A stretch of 64,000 nucleotides of DNA. Source: Aporrectodea caliginosa. Lineage: Eukaryota; Annelida; Clitellata; Crassiclitellata; Lumbricidae. Positions 1 to 12,597 of the stretch are shown piece after piece (positions within the stretch are counted from its first letter, which is position 1; every line of letters starts with the position of its first letter). The notes under the pieces are model-generated. The model did not search any database, was not told where the DNA came from, and worked only from the letters and a program-made list of their open reading frames with translations. The stretch spans positions 2,510,001 to 2,574,000 of the forward strand of contig JACEVL010000144.1 in NCBI GenBank assembly GCA_020284085.1, written 5' to 3'. A program made the position numbers and the translations under genes.

Positions 1-2080
1 ACGTTCAGGGCGGCCCGTATATGTCCATAATTGTAGGACAGAAATGGGCGACAATCAATCAATAGAATCGACGACTTAGGGTCGTCGAGTAAGGCTTTCA
101 AGACGTCCACCTCAATTGCCTGGACTGTCATCGGCTGGCTTCCTTTCCTTCCAGCTTCATCCATACCACCAAAGATGGCTGGATACTTCATCCGGCAATC
201 GGCAAGAAACTACTTTAACTATTACAATTATCCCGCTGCGCACAAGTCTGAACCAAACCATATACTGATTGACCAGATTATTAAAACATGTTGAACTGTT
301 TAATGTTATTTCGTGCAGTGTCTGTGATTTTACTCTAAACAAGGAATTCCGCACATACAGGTCGATTCCTTGTCTAAAGATTCCCTTCGTGAACGATCTT
401 CCTGGAATGTCTTCTGTCCTAAAACGACAGACGATTATTCCAGGCAGAATTTAGCGTCGGACCCAGCACAAATCACAATTTTATCGAATGAAACTACGCG
501 TCCAAAACAATACGATCTACTACACTGCCAATACTACGACATGACGTCATGCGGTGCTATTTCGAGTATGTCGGGTGTGGGTGGTTGATTCGTAAGCAGA
601 AAGTTTTCCCATCAATGTACATAATATTCTGACAAATCGCGAAAAAAAGATTCTGATAAACTATCGATAAGAATTCTGACCAAATTTAAACTGTGTAGCT
701 ACTGTATAACGCGACACAAATCGTACAGAAATGCAATGAAATCCGTTCATCCATTATGATCACGAATCAATGAATGAATCATTTCAAAATGGACAAACGC
801 AACCGGTGTAGTACTATTTGTAATAACACAACTATCTCTGTCCGATATGGAACAGTGAAAAGATTAAGTCAGTGTTTGTGCTAGAAATTATAATAACGAC
901 TTCGTTATCGTTGTATTATGTTAAACTTAAGTCTGTCTGCTTAATTTTTACTCCTTGTAATATTAATACTCCTTCCCGTGCTGTTAAGTATTTACCAAAT
1001 ATCTCTTGAATGAAGACAACCGTAGCACGACTGCTGTCTCGGTGCGCAACGCAAAATGTTCCAAAATTTATCATTTTAATTAGCTGCACTACAATCATGA
1101 CCTATTTAATTACCGTAAATGAACGCGTTTATTTATGTGTATATAAAATCCTACATTGCATGGTTCGAGAATCCTGCAAATAGCTTCAGGGTCAGTGAGT
1201 ATAGAAATAATGTATGCATTGCTAGGCGGATAGTGCTGCGGACGAATACATGCCTGATATCTCGCGCACATGACAAAATGGTGGGCAACAATACAGTATG
1301 TGGGCGAGCACATGCCCCTCCTAAGTATATTTGTTATGCTACCAAACATCCTTGACGCCTACCATGCCAACCAACGCATATGTTTGCGTAGGGCTACACT
1401 TTGTACCGCTTCTGAAATGAAAGCGCTGACTAGATTCCATTCTTGTTCCCAATAAAACGATAGTTTAGAGTTCAGCCAAGTCTGGGCTAAGGACCAATGT
1501 TATAGATTGTTGAGTGTTGCCCGTCATAGACGTGTTCCACTACTGCTTAGAATATAGTTCGGGCTTACGTGGTGCAAATAGTTGCGACGTGGAACAAGAC
1601 CAGACGCAGCGAGCGCTCGTGAATAAGCTGGTGCCCTGCGCTTGGCTTTCGAGTGGTGCTTTAGAAGTTTGGAGATTACGATTACGATTTGTGCACGCGA
1701 ATTCATCTGTTTATAGGCCTACTTGGAAGCACACCTCCATGGCCGCCTGCCGTGGAAAGTTAGGCCTATATTAATTACTAATGTATGTTTCCTTATGACA
1801 GGATCTCTTGTTTTTCCATCTCGCTTAATCTGCGTCATAGGCCTGGTTTAATTGTATGCCAAGAGCTTTCAAATTAATTAAAAGCTCTCACCATATCGAA
1901 CTAATTCCATCGGTCTGCCACGTACTTGTGTATTGTTGTTACTGTACAGTTGTTGTTTTTGTCCGAAGTAGCCGAGGCCCTACACATGATCCCTCGACCT
2001 GGAATACGGGGGAACAGTGGCCGATTGTAGTTAGAGCGCTCAGCCTGTAACGCGAAGAATATGCTCAGATAACTCACCCA
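1..2080. other. No recognisable gene
   Basis: I see only short open frames without a recognisable domain, and no terminal repeats, microsatellite or RNA gene. AGGCCTA-type words near 1715 and 1765 fit the background of the rest of the window. This may hold introns or regulatory sequence of a gene outside the window, but nothing here shows that. Confidence 0.5.
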
Positions 2081-2401
2081 CGTCGGATCGACGTCGGTAA
2101 CACGTCAACAAACCCATCAGTATCCGACGTCAAACTGACGTCTTGCCGCTCAGCGGGTGCTCGTAGATCCGGCGTGTTTTTCCGACGTCAATCCACGTGT
2201 CTAATTCACGTCGGCCCGACGCATGACCGGAACGCACCGGATAGGCGTTCCGGTTCTTTTTTGGCGGGAACATTTCGTTTCATTATTTTCATCCAGTATT
2301 TACTTAGATTAACATGTCGCCTGAAGTCGGCGTTCCGGTTCCGTTTTGTTAAGGACGGGATCACTGGCCCGACGTGTGTTTCCGACGTCAATACGATGCC
2401 T

Positions 2402-2863
2402 GGCGCCGTCCATAAATGACGTCACGCAATTTTGGCCGATTTTTAACCCCCTCCCCTCGTCACACTTCGTCACAAAAGTAACACCCCTCTGAAAATGACG
2501 TCACAAAGCTCTGACCCCCTAAAACCAAATTTCCATGGCGAAGCAAAATGCTCCTTCATGGAACAAATAGGGAAAGCATGAATATTTTAAAATCTAACGG
2601 TGACCAAATATTGAAATAATTAGAAAATTATTAATAATGGTGCCCGTATACATTAAAATAATTAAGAAAAATAATGAAAATTTAATCCTCAAAATTAGTG
2701 CTGTTATTAATAAAATAAAATTGTTGTTAATTTTTAAATTTAATAACATAGACCTGGTGTGACGTCACACTTCTCAGACCCCCCCACCCCAATGTCACAC
2801 ATCATCACAAATTTCCGACCCCCCTCCACCCCTAGGTGCGTGACGTCATTTATGGACGGCTCC
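2402..2863. mobile_element. MITE candidate with 26-bp terminal inverted repeats
   Basis: Positions 2402-2427 and 2838-2863 are inverted copies with one mismatch in 26; the shared core is CCATAAATGACGTCACGC. Just inside both ends lie C-rich runs and GTCACA words in mirrored order, and the centre (about 2560-2750) is AT-rich and non-coding. No transposase is present, so the element would be non-autonomous. I found no clear target duplication, so the superfamily is open. It sits in a wider GACGTC-rich stretch (2080-2900) that may be a nest of related elements. Confidence 0.6.
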
Positions 2864-2904
2864 TCTCTAATTTACGTCGGCCCGACATCGGTTCGGACGT
2901 CAGA

Positions 2905-2985
2905 CCGTGCCCCACAATCGGTTACCCTGCCCACCGTGCCCCACAATTGGTTACCCTGCCCCAATGGTGCCCCATACACGGTAAC
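2905..2985. repeat. Three imperfect tandem repeats, about 27 bp each
   Basis: The phrase GTGCCCCACAATCGGTTACC recurs with small changes three times (GTGCCCCACAATTGGTTACC, then GTGCCCCATACACGGTAACC). The block sits just outside the right end of the MITE candidate. Confidence 0.6.
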
Positions 2986-3143
2986 CAATTGTTTTATTAC
3001 AAAGTCACTTTTTGTCCATTGTCACAAATTAGGGACCCGCGTTAGTTTCATATGATATCCAGGCCAGAACAGATCGAGGGGGCAAGTGGGTCAGCTTGCA
3101 TTGGCCTACGATTTTGAGGGACCTATAGGTGACTATATATAGG

Positions 3144-4597
3144 CAGGCCCGGATCTACAGTTTTGGGGGCCCTGTGCTGATCGAATGACGGGGCCCCTTA
3201 CAATTTTAAGAAGCAAGGCAGACATACAATAGCCCGACACATTTTCGTGTTCAAGAACTCTACTCTGGCAATGATTCCAGTCGCTGAACCCGTCTCGAAA
3301 CAATGATATACTACGACTAAACAGCTTGCAGGGCAAACAGTAGACGTTACCAGTCGACATGGAATATGATAACCATACACTCCCTCCTCACTGTTTCAGA
3401 GTTTGCCATTGTACGCTGAAATAACGTAGGTGGTAAATACCGTTTATGAGTTTTACCTGCGCGCTCTGATTTCGAAAAATCACCCAAGTTTTGGACAATC
3501 GCTGGTCGCCGTATAATTTCCTCGCACAGTTCATCAGTCACAACCCAATTAGCCGGGTCGCTACTAACGTTAGTAACGTAGGCTACGTCTTCATTAACAA
3601 ACGTAGTTGCTGCATTGATGAGAATGTTTCCCAGTACTTCGGACTCTATTGTTATTGGAGCGAGTAGAGTGGGTGCGGGCCTTGCGACACCCTCACTGTC
3701 CCTCAGTCTGAGATTCTGAACATTCTCCCGCTATGGTTGGCGAAATTGGCGTCACTGTCGTCGTCGTCGTTTCCGGTGAGAAAAACGTGGTCAACTTCTG
3801 TAAGGACTTCTGTAAGGAGGCTCCAGCGTCTTCCACTGCGCTCCTTCTTTTTCTCTTCTCTGCTTCACTATTGTACTTCCTCTTAATTAAGGCTCTTATC
3901 CATTGAGCTCAGTTCCATGCTTGAATTAAGTTGAATAATAATCTTGATTGACGATAGCGGCACACAGTCTATGCCAGTATGGGAATTGTCAAAAATAACT
4001 GGGGGGGGGTTAGACGTTGATTTAAGTGCAGTTTGGGTGTGAAATGTAGACTTTACTATGGGAGCCTAAAAAAGACTAGGGCGGTTGAACCCCCAACCCC
4101 CGGCAATTCTCACCCTGGTCTATGCTTTATTATTGTCTGAAATAAAAATGACTTGAAAGTTCAAAGTCCCGCATGGCTGCAGGCAAGGGCCTATTATATT
4201 ATTAATATAGATTCCTTGGGTCGCAGGCAAGGATTCTATATTATTGTATAATAGGTCCTTGGGTCGCAGGTAAAGAAACTGTAACTGTTTAAGAGAGGAT
4301 CGATGTATCCCTTTGAGAGGGATACATCAAAGTGACGTCATCATCTACTATGCCATTATTTGGTTATAATTATATGAGCTGTATTAGGCCAAAAACTAAT
4401 CTTTGTCGGCGGAAACGGCCTATATGTTGTCATAAGCTGCCGTTAAACTGTGGATCCAATCCATATTTAGTCATAGCTATGATTGCTATGCATAATGCAT
4501 CGTTTCTTTCCTTAATCCTTTATTCTTTATGTTTTACTTTTACAATTTGGGGGCCCTGTGCTGCAGCACAATCAGCACCGTGGTTAATCCGGCCCTG
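3144..4597 (-). mobile_element. hAT-type DNA transposon, internally decayed, with 8-bp target duplication
   Basis: The left end begins CAGGCCCGGAT and the right end, read inward on the other strand, begins CAGGGCCGGAT. The element is flanked by an exact 8-bp direct repeat TATATAGG at 3136-3143 and 4598-4605, the duplication length typical of the hAT superfamily. A 15-bp word, GGGGGCCCTGTGCTG, occurs near both ends in the same orientation (3165-3179 and 4549-4563). The only coding trace is the TTF-type finger fragment listed separately; no catalytic domain or dimerisation domain is visible, so this copy is defective. Confidence 0.85.
3190..3905 (-). pseudogene. N-terminal fragment of a hAT-like transposase with TTF-type zinc finger
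   Basis: Reading the minus strand from about 3900 gives a basic start (KRKYNSEAEKRKRRS), then a frame change. From 3541 comes a stretch with RRPAIVQNLGDF and KRYLPPTLFQRTMANSETVRRE. After another frame change near 3360 follow YSMSTGNVYCLPCKLFSRS and FSDWNHCQSRVLEHENV. This order, with a CxxC pair and a later histidine, is the TTF-type finger region found before the hAT catalytic core in ZMYM1-like and DUF4371-type transposases. The rest of the transposase is missing and the frame runs into the element's own terminal repeat. It is a dead remnant inside the 3144-4597 element. Confidence 0.75.
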
Positions 4598-4605
4598 TAT
4601 ATAGG

Positions 4606-5852
4606 TCCTAGGGTCTACTCTCCCTGATAGAGTCAAAGGGGAAATAGATCAGAATGAAAAAGCTGTTCTAAGAAAAAAAATGCTCTGTTACTGGTAAATT
4701 GTAATTACATCATATCCATATAGGCTAGGGCCTATGTAAAGTACATGTATATTATATACAGAAATCATATAATTTGTAAGCCTAGTTAGCATTGATTGAT
4801 TACCAAAATACTTAATGAGCAGATTGAAATAATTTTTTATTGATGGAGAATGATGTGGAAGGTTTTTGCATTGAGCTTTAAAGCGCTGGATGTGCATAGA
4901 TAAACGCTGACAGAGAAATGTAGTTTCATGCTGTCTCCTGTTATCTGGACAAGAATAAGGCTGTTGAAGGTTGTTGATTTATTGGGCCGAGTTTTTCGAA
5001 GGACAAAGGCAAAAAGCAGTATGCTGGTAAAATAGTAGCGTATATATACTTTACTTGGCAATTTTTATTCAGCTACTATTTCAGCGGCATCACACGCGGT
5101 CTCGGTAGCTCTGGTACGACAAGACTGCCAAACCAGACACTGTCCACTCTCTCACCGTATAAATGAAGGCCTAACGCCGTTAGGATCGCCCTACAAATCT
5201 CCCGTCGGACTTGACAAGGCCGGCTGACTTCTCCTTTATTGAAGGAAAACCGGCCTTGATGAAGCTACGCCAAATGAAGTCGGTCTTAAGGGCGGTGTGT
5301 CTTGCTGTTCAACCAGATATTTGGCATGGAAGGCTAATAGCCTATCTGATGTTACCGATGCACCACAGGGGCTTTCTTGCGAGGCACTATGTGATATATT
5401 GTTATGGGCCGCTAGAGCAGACAATGGAACCTTTTAGCTTTAAGTAAATAAGTAAGTAGCCTTTTATCAACGCAAGACAAACGCTCAAATTTTACTAAAT
5501 ATATAGCTGTTGCATGCAGAGTAAAATGTTACTCTGACTGGATCATAAAAAAACTCAGACCGGTCGGTCAGCTGCTATTGCAGCTAGCATTTCTGAACGT
5601 TTATGTGGCGTGTTGCTCCGAGGCTCCGATATGATAGAAACAAGATTTGCGAAGGTTTGCTGTGCGGGATTAAGTGTGAGATTGCTTTCTAGAACAATTA
5701 GGCCTATATTAAGTAGCCTAATATCCTCTCAGATGCGCGCGTGCTCTCACGACTTTTCAGGTCATACCGAGGCCGGTTAACCTTTTCTCCTGACCTACAA
5801 ATCTTTTGAGCGTTGCTGTGTTATTTCGATGGTCGCTTTGTTATTTCAGTGT
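4606..5852. other. No gene seen; short inverted repeats only
   Basis: The only structure I see is a small inverted repeat around 5216-5258 (CAAGGCCGG and CCGGCCTTG around a 25-base loop). AGTAAATAAGTAAGTAG near 5443 could be a worn LINE tail. Confidence 0.4.
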
Positions 5853-5927
5853 TCGCGCTAATCCAGTGGTTAGTGTGCTGAACTGTCAATCGAGAGGTCG
5901 GTGGTTCAAATTCCCGCCAGAGCAGGA
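5853..5927 (+). repeat. tRNA-derived SINE head or tRNA pseudogene (Asp-like)
   Basis: A box A-like block (GCTAATCCAGTGGTTAGTG) is followed about 40 bases later by a good box B (GGTTCAAATTCC), the internal RNA polymerase III promoter layout. The loop between them reads CTGTCAA, so the nominal anticodon would be GTC (Asp). The acceptor ends do not pair convincingly, so it is more likely a SINE head or pseudogene than a working tRNA. The body may extend to about 6120. Confidence 0.5.
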
Positions 5928-6439
5928 ATTTGTTTTCTGTTCCACCTGCATATACTAGCTAGCTATAATGAGTACTGTGACCACATACTGTCAGTGGGAA
6001 GATCAGAGGGCGAGGAATGGACTGGCCATCCATCCTCATGTGTCGAGGCTAAGAAGATGAAGTCGCTAATACTTCATACCCATGGCTGTCTGAGTTTGAT
6101 TCTCAGGCTGGCCTAAGGGACTGCTCTCCTTCTTCGTGTTATTGTTACAGCTGTTCGCATATCTGGCCTATCACGCTCAGAAGGTAAACACAGGGCTTCT
6201 GTGGCACTCCTTGCGAAACCACGGGACATTCCGCCCCACCTATAGGTTGTGAAGTGTCGTCGCAGACGTACAGTCAGAGTAATCTGAACCACAAAGTAAT
6301 TACATTGGGCCATTGAACTGGCCACCAGCTCCTGCGGGTGGCACAGTACGAGCTTTGAAAGCCCTATTATTTTCTAGGGTTATCCGTTCCCCCACTGTAT
6401 CATATTGTGAAGAAACAATGCCCCCGTAGTGGCTGTGTA

Positions 6440-7243
6440 CAGGGTGCGGCAAAATAAAGTAATCCCCTGCAGTGTGTTGCAAATTCTGTAGCAACCGCTT
6501 AGAATTTTTATATAAAACTTGGTAATGATATTGTCTGTTCACATCTACATATAACTTCCAACTGTTATTTAACAATCTTGAAATATGACAAAGTTATGTT
6601 ATTTCAAACACGACACCCCCACGATTTTACATGGTTAAAAATAGTTACTTTGTAAAGAAACAAGAAAAATAAATGTTACAACTTGAAATATTTTTACAAC
6701 AAAGCTTTACGAATTGCACTTTCAATTTTACATTAAGTGTTCAAAGTGTCCACCATTGACCTGCACGCATGCCTTCAGCCGTTTGGTAAAGTTCTTGATG
6801 GCCTTGTTGATCGGCGCCTGTGGCATATCGTCCCATATTGACTGCAAAGCGGCTTTCAACTCGGCGATTGTCTTTGGCTTCGGCTGGAGTTTGTGATACC
6901 TTTCCAGCATGGCTCCCCACACGTGATAGTCAAGGGGGTTGAGATCTGGGGAATTTGGTGGCCACTGGTCCTTCTCAATGATCTCAGGACAGTTTGCGTG
7001 CAGCCACTCCTGCGTGACACGTGCCAATAACGCAACCGTAAAATTTGCACGTTATAAAGCGTGGGCTTGTCTCTGTTCAAATAGCATAACTTAGTCAATT
7101 GTTGTGATAATATAATGTAATTTGGCAATTGTACGTAGATATGAATGACCAATGGCCGTGTAAATTTTCTTATAAAAATCCAACTTCGTTCTTGAGATAT
7201 CAACCAAACACTGCAGAGGATTACTTTATTTTGCCGCACCCTG
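6440..7243 (-). mobile_element. Internally deleted mariner (IS630/Tc1-mariner) element
   Basis: Both ends carry an inverted repeat of 36 bp with one mismatch (6440-6475 and 7208-7243) beginning CAGGGTGCGGCAAAATAA. TA dinucleotides flank it at 6438-6439 and 7244-7245, as expected for TA target duplication by this superfamily. Weaker mirrored similarity runs inward for about another 100 bp on each side. The length (804 bp) is well short of the usual 1.3 kb because most of the transposase gene is gone. Confidence 0.9.
6728..7027 (-). pseudogene. C-terminal part of mariner transposase
   Basis: About 99 residues are open and end in a natural stop. The block WPPNSPDLNPLDYHVWG is the signature around the third catalytic acidic residue of the DDE/D domain in Tc1/mariner transposases. 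It is preceded by RVTQEWLHANCPEI and followed by a helical tail ending CVQVNGGHFEHLM. A full transposase is about 340 residues; the helix-turn-helix DNA-binding part and the first two catalytic acids are absent. The frame lies inside the element bounded by 6440 and 7243, antisense to the window. Confidence 0.9.
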
Positions 7244-7329
7244 TAGAGTTCCACATAATATTATACTGTATAAGGTTACATGATGACTGCTTCGTGATCT
7301 ATACATGCTGTCTCCGCGGCAGTGTTATT

Positions 7330-7512
7330 TCAGTTATGGTTTTTCAGTTACAGTTACAGTTATAGTTATCTAATTTATAATTTTTCAGTTAAAGTTATAG
7401 TTATAGTTAACTGAAATCAGATTTTTCAGTTTCAGTTATTTTTTTTTATTTTTCAGTTACAGTTTCAGTTATTTCTTTTTATTTTTCAGTTATAGCATCA
7501 GTTATTTTTTCA
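7330..7512 (+). repeat. CAGTTA-type degenerate tandem repeat
   Basis: Runs of CAGTTACAGTTA, CAGTTATAGTTA and TTTTTCAGTT fill the stretch. A second block of the same repeat lies at 8270-8447, so the two frame the segment 7513-8269. Confidence 0.75.
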
Positions 7513-7721
7513 CAAGTCATGACTAATGACACACTGACCACAAGTATTCTGAACAGTTACCAGAAATATTTACGCAGCAACTCAATGCGATTTAACGTAT
7601 TGTCGGTTTACTTTAAGGAAAACATCACGTTCCAGATTAACACTAAGTCTTGCTCTGTTCCGACAATTAGCGCAGTACCGGCCTTACCATTGTGCGAACC
7701 GTGCAATTGCACAGGGCCCAC

Positions 7722-8050
7722 AAATTTTGGGGGCCCGAAAATGTCAGAAAATTAACACGAAAAAGACACCCTAATGACAATAATAGGCCTATTATGGTTT
7801 CAGTATTAAATCTTATCTTTATCAAAAAAGTCAAATGGTACAAACTTAATTTTCTGCGACATTTTACATGTATGTGACTTTTCGGGCCCCCTATTAGTGG
7901 GGAGGCCAGAAAGTCTCACTGTAAAACCTGTGATATTTTCGGGCCCCCTATTATGGGGCCCGAAAATGTCACAGAAAATTAACATGAACAATACACCCTA
8001 ATAATAAATATTATGGTTTCAATTTAATCTTCTCTTTTGTCAAAAAATAT
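7722..8050. repeat. Duplicated segment with GGGCCC inverted motifs
   Basis: Two direct copies of about 75 bp begin GGGGGCCCGAAAATGTCA (about 7730) and GGGGCCCGAAAATGTCA (about 7955). Each continues through AAAATTAACA, a CACCCTAAT word and a TTATGGTTTCA word. Between them TTTTCGGGCCCCCTATTA occurs twice, giving palindromic arms. This looks like decayed foldback or hAT-end sequence; no coding region is visible. Confidence 0.55.
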
Positions 8051-8269
8051 TATTCTTGTAGTCATGGATTGTTTTACGAATTTATGGTTTAACGACAACA
8101 ATGAAAGGAAAAGGAACCGGAAGTGAAACAAACATAGAAAATTTAAAAGTAACCAGAAGTGAAACTAGCATAGAAAACTTAAAGAAACCAGAAGTGAAAT
8201 GAGTATGGAAAACTGACCGTAGACTAGAGTAGGATTACCATTCAAAAAGTAAGTAAGAAAAACACTCAT

Positions 8270-8447
8270 GTTTTATTTTTCAGTTAACTTTTGTTATTTT
8301 TCAGTTATACAGTTTTCGTTTTCAGTTACTATTACAGTTTCAGTTATTCAGTATTTTTCAGTTTCAGTTACAGTTACAGTTAACTGCAAAACATTTTTCA
8401 GTTATTTTGCTATTTCAGTTACAGTTACAGTTAATAGAAATAACACT
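8270..8447 (+). repeat. Second CAGTTA-type degenerate tandem repeat
   Basis: Same repeat vocabulary as 7330-7512 (TTTTTCAGTTA, CAGTTACAGTTACAG). Confidence 0.75.
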
Positions 8448-8512
8448 GCTCCGCGGCTTGACCTCCTCGGATTCTGACTTGGCACCGACACGGATCAGAC
8501 AACCTGGCTATT

Positions 8513-8848
8513 GTGGGCTTGATTCATATAGCGCCGGAAATTAATATGCTGGTCTCCCTGACGCGGCTTTTGTGTGGCGCTGCGAAATTTCGAAGGTTTA
8601 CATTACATTGCATCACGTGGATCAAAGCTGCTGTTTTCTCCAATTACAGCCTACTGCACGAGTATTTTAGGTTTGAAACAGCGATCCTGTCCGTAAACAA
8701 GACTTTCTGTAATGGAGGTTACTTGATAAAATTTGCACAAATAAAGGAAGCAGCATTACAAACACTATCGCTTTTTATGCAGAAAATAATCATCAGGACA
8801 TTTGACGATACAATGCATGCCTTACATCCTGGATGCGTCCTTCAATAA
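8513..8848 (+). other. Unassigned 111-codon open frame
   Basis: The frame runs 111 codons and ends at an AATAAA-containing junction near 8845. I recognise no domain, and composition does not set it apart from chance frames in this window. The AATAAA followed by GTCAGTGAGTGAG could be a LINE or SINE 3' end. Confidence 0.25.
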
Positions 8849-8949
8849 AGAACTGAGTCAGTGAGTGAGCTAGTAAATGCATGTGCCATGCTATCTTAAT
8901 CATGAAAAGCTACTTAAAGCTACATGTAAGCGCAGACCACGCGCTTATT

Positions 8950-10375
<1,426 letters not shown>

Positions 10376-10600
10376 GCATGTATTGTATTGTATTTATAAA
10401 ACGCTTCTGTCAACAAGAGCCTATGCAGAAGAACTCCCATTGCGAGCTACCCCTAGGGATAAGGCAGGATTTTAGTTTATAAAAATATGAGGAAAGACTA
10501 CCATAAAGCATAGCGGAGCGGACCGGTGGAGGAAGTCCATTCCACAGAGAGGGACCTATGCAGGCTGAGTATCTGGATTGAGCCATGTATTTGCAGATAG
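10376..10600 (-). mobile_element. L2/CR1-like LINE 3' end fragment, reverse orientation
   Basis: The stretch opens with TGTATTGTATTGTATTTATA and AAACGCTTCTG, which on the minus strand is CAGAAGCGTTT...TATAAATACAATACA, the tail format of the family. An AGCGGAGCGGACCGG patch follows near 10511. Confidence 0.45.
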
Positions 10601-10642
10601 GCTATATGGGTTATAGCAAATAATATCAGTTAAACACTAAGA

Positions 10643-10643
<1 letters not shown>

Positions 10644-10671
<28 letters not shown>
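10644..10671. repeat. (AT)n microsatellite
   Basis: About 28 bp of alternating A and T. Confidence 0.95.
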
Positions 10672-10673
<2 letters not shown>

Positions 10674-11250
10674 TCAGTGTTCTTGAAGTTGTCTGTTGCC
10701 TTTTAGAACCTTATAGCTCATGTTGAAATACCGTAAATTTGCTACAGGAAGTTCTGTAGCCATTAGCCTGAGCTAGCAAGAGCATATACATCATACAACT
10801 GGGCTAATTTTATGGACGGAACAGCTGAGAACGAATTTCAGGCCATATGGACTTCGTAGAAGCCAGACTAAGATCGAGGCTATGAGAAGGAAACTGCCGT
10901 ATACAGTCCGATCTGAGTTTTTGTAAAGGCGTCCTATCTATCATTAAATCATTCGACACAAATCCCTAAGCCTTAATTAATCTTCAGACGTGGAAGAATA
11001 ATCAACTTATGAGGTCTATTTGTCTTTCCGAATTTTTCAGAGCCCTGACGAGATCAGGAATTAATGACACTAGGCCTACGATAATTATTATAAATCATCG
11101 AAAGCTTATTATATACTTTGTGCTGATGAAATGACGGATCACTGTGTTGTGTTCCTCTTCCTTCTCCACACTTCCGTCTGCTGCACGTGCGATTACATTT
11201 TGACAACGTGGTGTATACCACCCAAGCCAACATACGGTTCAGTATGTAGC

Positions 11251-11330
11251 ATAATATATATATATATATATATAAAATTATATATAATATATATAATTAC
11301 ACGCATATATATATATACACACACATAATG

Positions 11331-11366
<36 letters not shown>
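11251..11366. repeat. Interrupted (AT)n microsatellite
   Basis: Three blocks of alternating A and T are separated by short ACGCATAT and CACACACA interruptions. Confidence 0.9.
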
Positions 11367-11373
<7 letters not shown>

Positions 11374-11769
11374 TTATGTGGGCCCAATAACTGTAGGTCA
11401 CGTTTTGTAACCGAATTCTGTTTAGAAGAATCTAATCGGCAAAACAAACCATGGAGAGGAAAACATTTTAACAGTTGAATTATTCACGGACAATAATTGA
11501 GCTCATACCACTAATTAGCAATTAGCAACGGGCATTAAAAAGGTCATTACTATGCGAAAGCGTCCAGGTTGCTGCCTAAAAGTGGACCAGTGGCAGACAA
11601 CTAAATGATGGATACAGACTGAAAGGTCCTGGGAAAAACTGACCTTACGCGACTTTCCAGAAATGGTCGAAAGGCCCTAACCAACCTCACGGATAAAACC
11701 AACCTCGGCAGAATTAATTGGTCCCAGTGGTTCGACGAAAGATGTGAAGATGGCAGCCTTGAGTATTAC

Positions 11770-12246
11770 TTGGTTTTGCTTATGGCTGCCTGTTCTGCCG
11801 CGGCCCCATGCAGCTACATAGTCTGCCGCACAGCACAGGTCTATGCAACTGTGGCGTCCCAGCTATTTACCTGCAACCCAGGGAAGGCATTCGAGATGAA
11901 GTGTCTGAGACTGATCATGAATATATCTTGGACGGAAATGCGGACAAATGAGTGGGTGTTGGGGGCGGCAGGAGTGGAGAGGAGTCTGCTGAAGACGGTA
12001 AAAGAAAGAAAAATTATTTATTTCGGACACATCATGAGAAGAGAGGAAATATGCATGGAGAAAGACATCATGCAGGGCACAATGCCGGGAGAACGGAAAA
12101 GAGGAAGACCGAGAACAAACTGGTTGGGCAACATAAAGGAATGGACGGAATTGACAATGGAGGAAATGATAAGACTGACGGAAGACAGGAGACGTTGGAG
12201 GAATATTGTTCATGATGCGGCCGACCCTCGAAGCGAGGATGGCTGA
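11770..12246 (+). pseudogene. C-terminal end of a non-LTR retrotransposon (LINE) reverse transcriptase ORF
   Basis: The last 120 codons carry a pattern I recognise from endonuclease-reverse transcriptase ORFs: ERKIIYFGHIMRREE, then PGERKRGRPRTNWLGNIKEW, then an acidic-basic tail with RRRWRNIVHDAADPRSEDG and a stop. The polymerase catalytic core (the YADD box) lies upstream in an intact element and is not present. An (AGAAC)n microsatellite follows the stop directly (12245-12268) and would be the 3' tail. The first 40 residues of the open frame may be unrelated sequence. I do not assign a clade. Confidence 0.75.
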
Positions 12247-12299
12247 GAACAGAACAGAACAGAACAGGGAACTATATGGTAGGGGCCACTATGGTTCCC

Positions 12300-12597
12300 T
12301 GGGTTGCCATGTAAGCGAAACAAAACTGTTGGCTCCTTGGTACTTGGAACATCAGTTTTTTTAAGTTTGTCAGACCATGTCATTGATGGTATGATGACGA
12401 AGGGATCGCCCGAAAGCCAATTTCCAAACGAGACCATGGTGGCCATCAGGGGCAACCAAATCCCCGCAGCTACAATGTTGAGGACTGCAGAAATCGCGGC
12501 CCAATCGAAGACCAACTGCCGAGCGCCCCTGATTGGTGTGCACTGCGAGAGGCGCTATATAAATTGATAGATACAATACAATACAATACAATACAAC
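12300..12597 (+). mobile_element. L2-like LINE 3' end with ATACA tail
   Basis: The right end shows GAGGCGCTATATAAATTG followed by five ATACA units, the signature 3' end seen many times here. Upstream, CCGAGCGCCCCTGATTGG is the position where related copies carry their ORF stop. Confidence 0.6.

Noticed and set aside
5853..5927. Functional tRNA-Asp gene
   Set aside because: Internal promoter boxes are good but acceptor stem pairing is poor; a SINE head or pseudogene is more likely.
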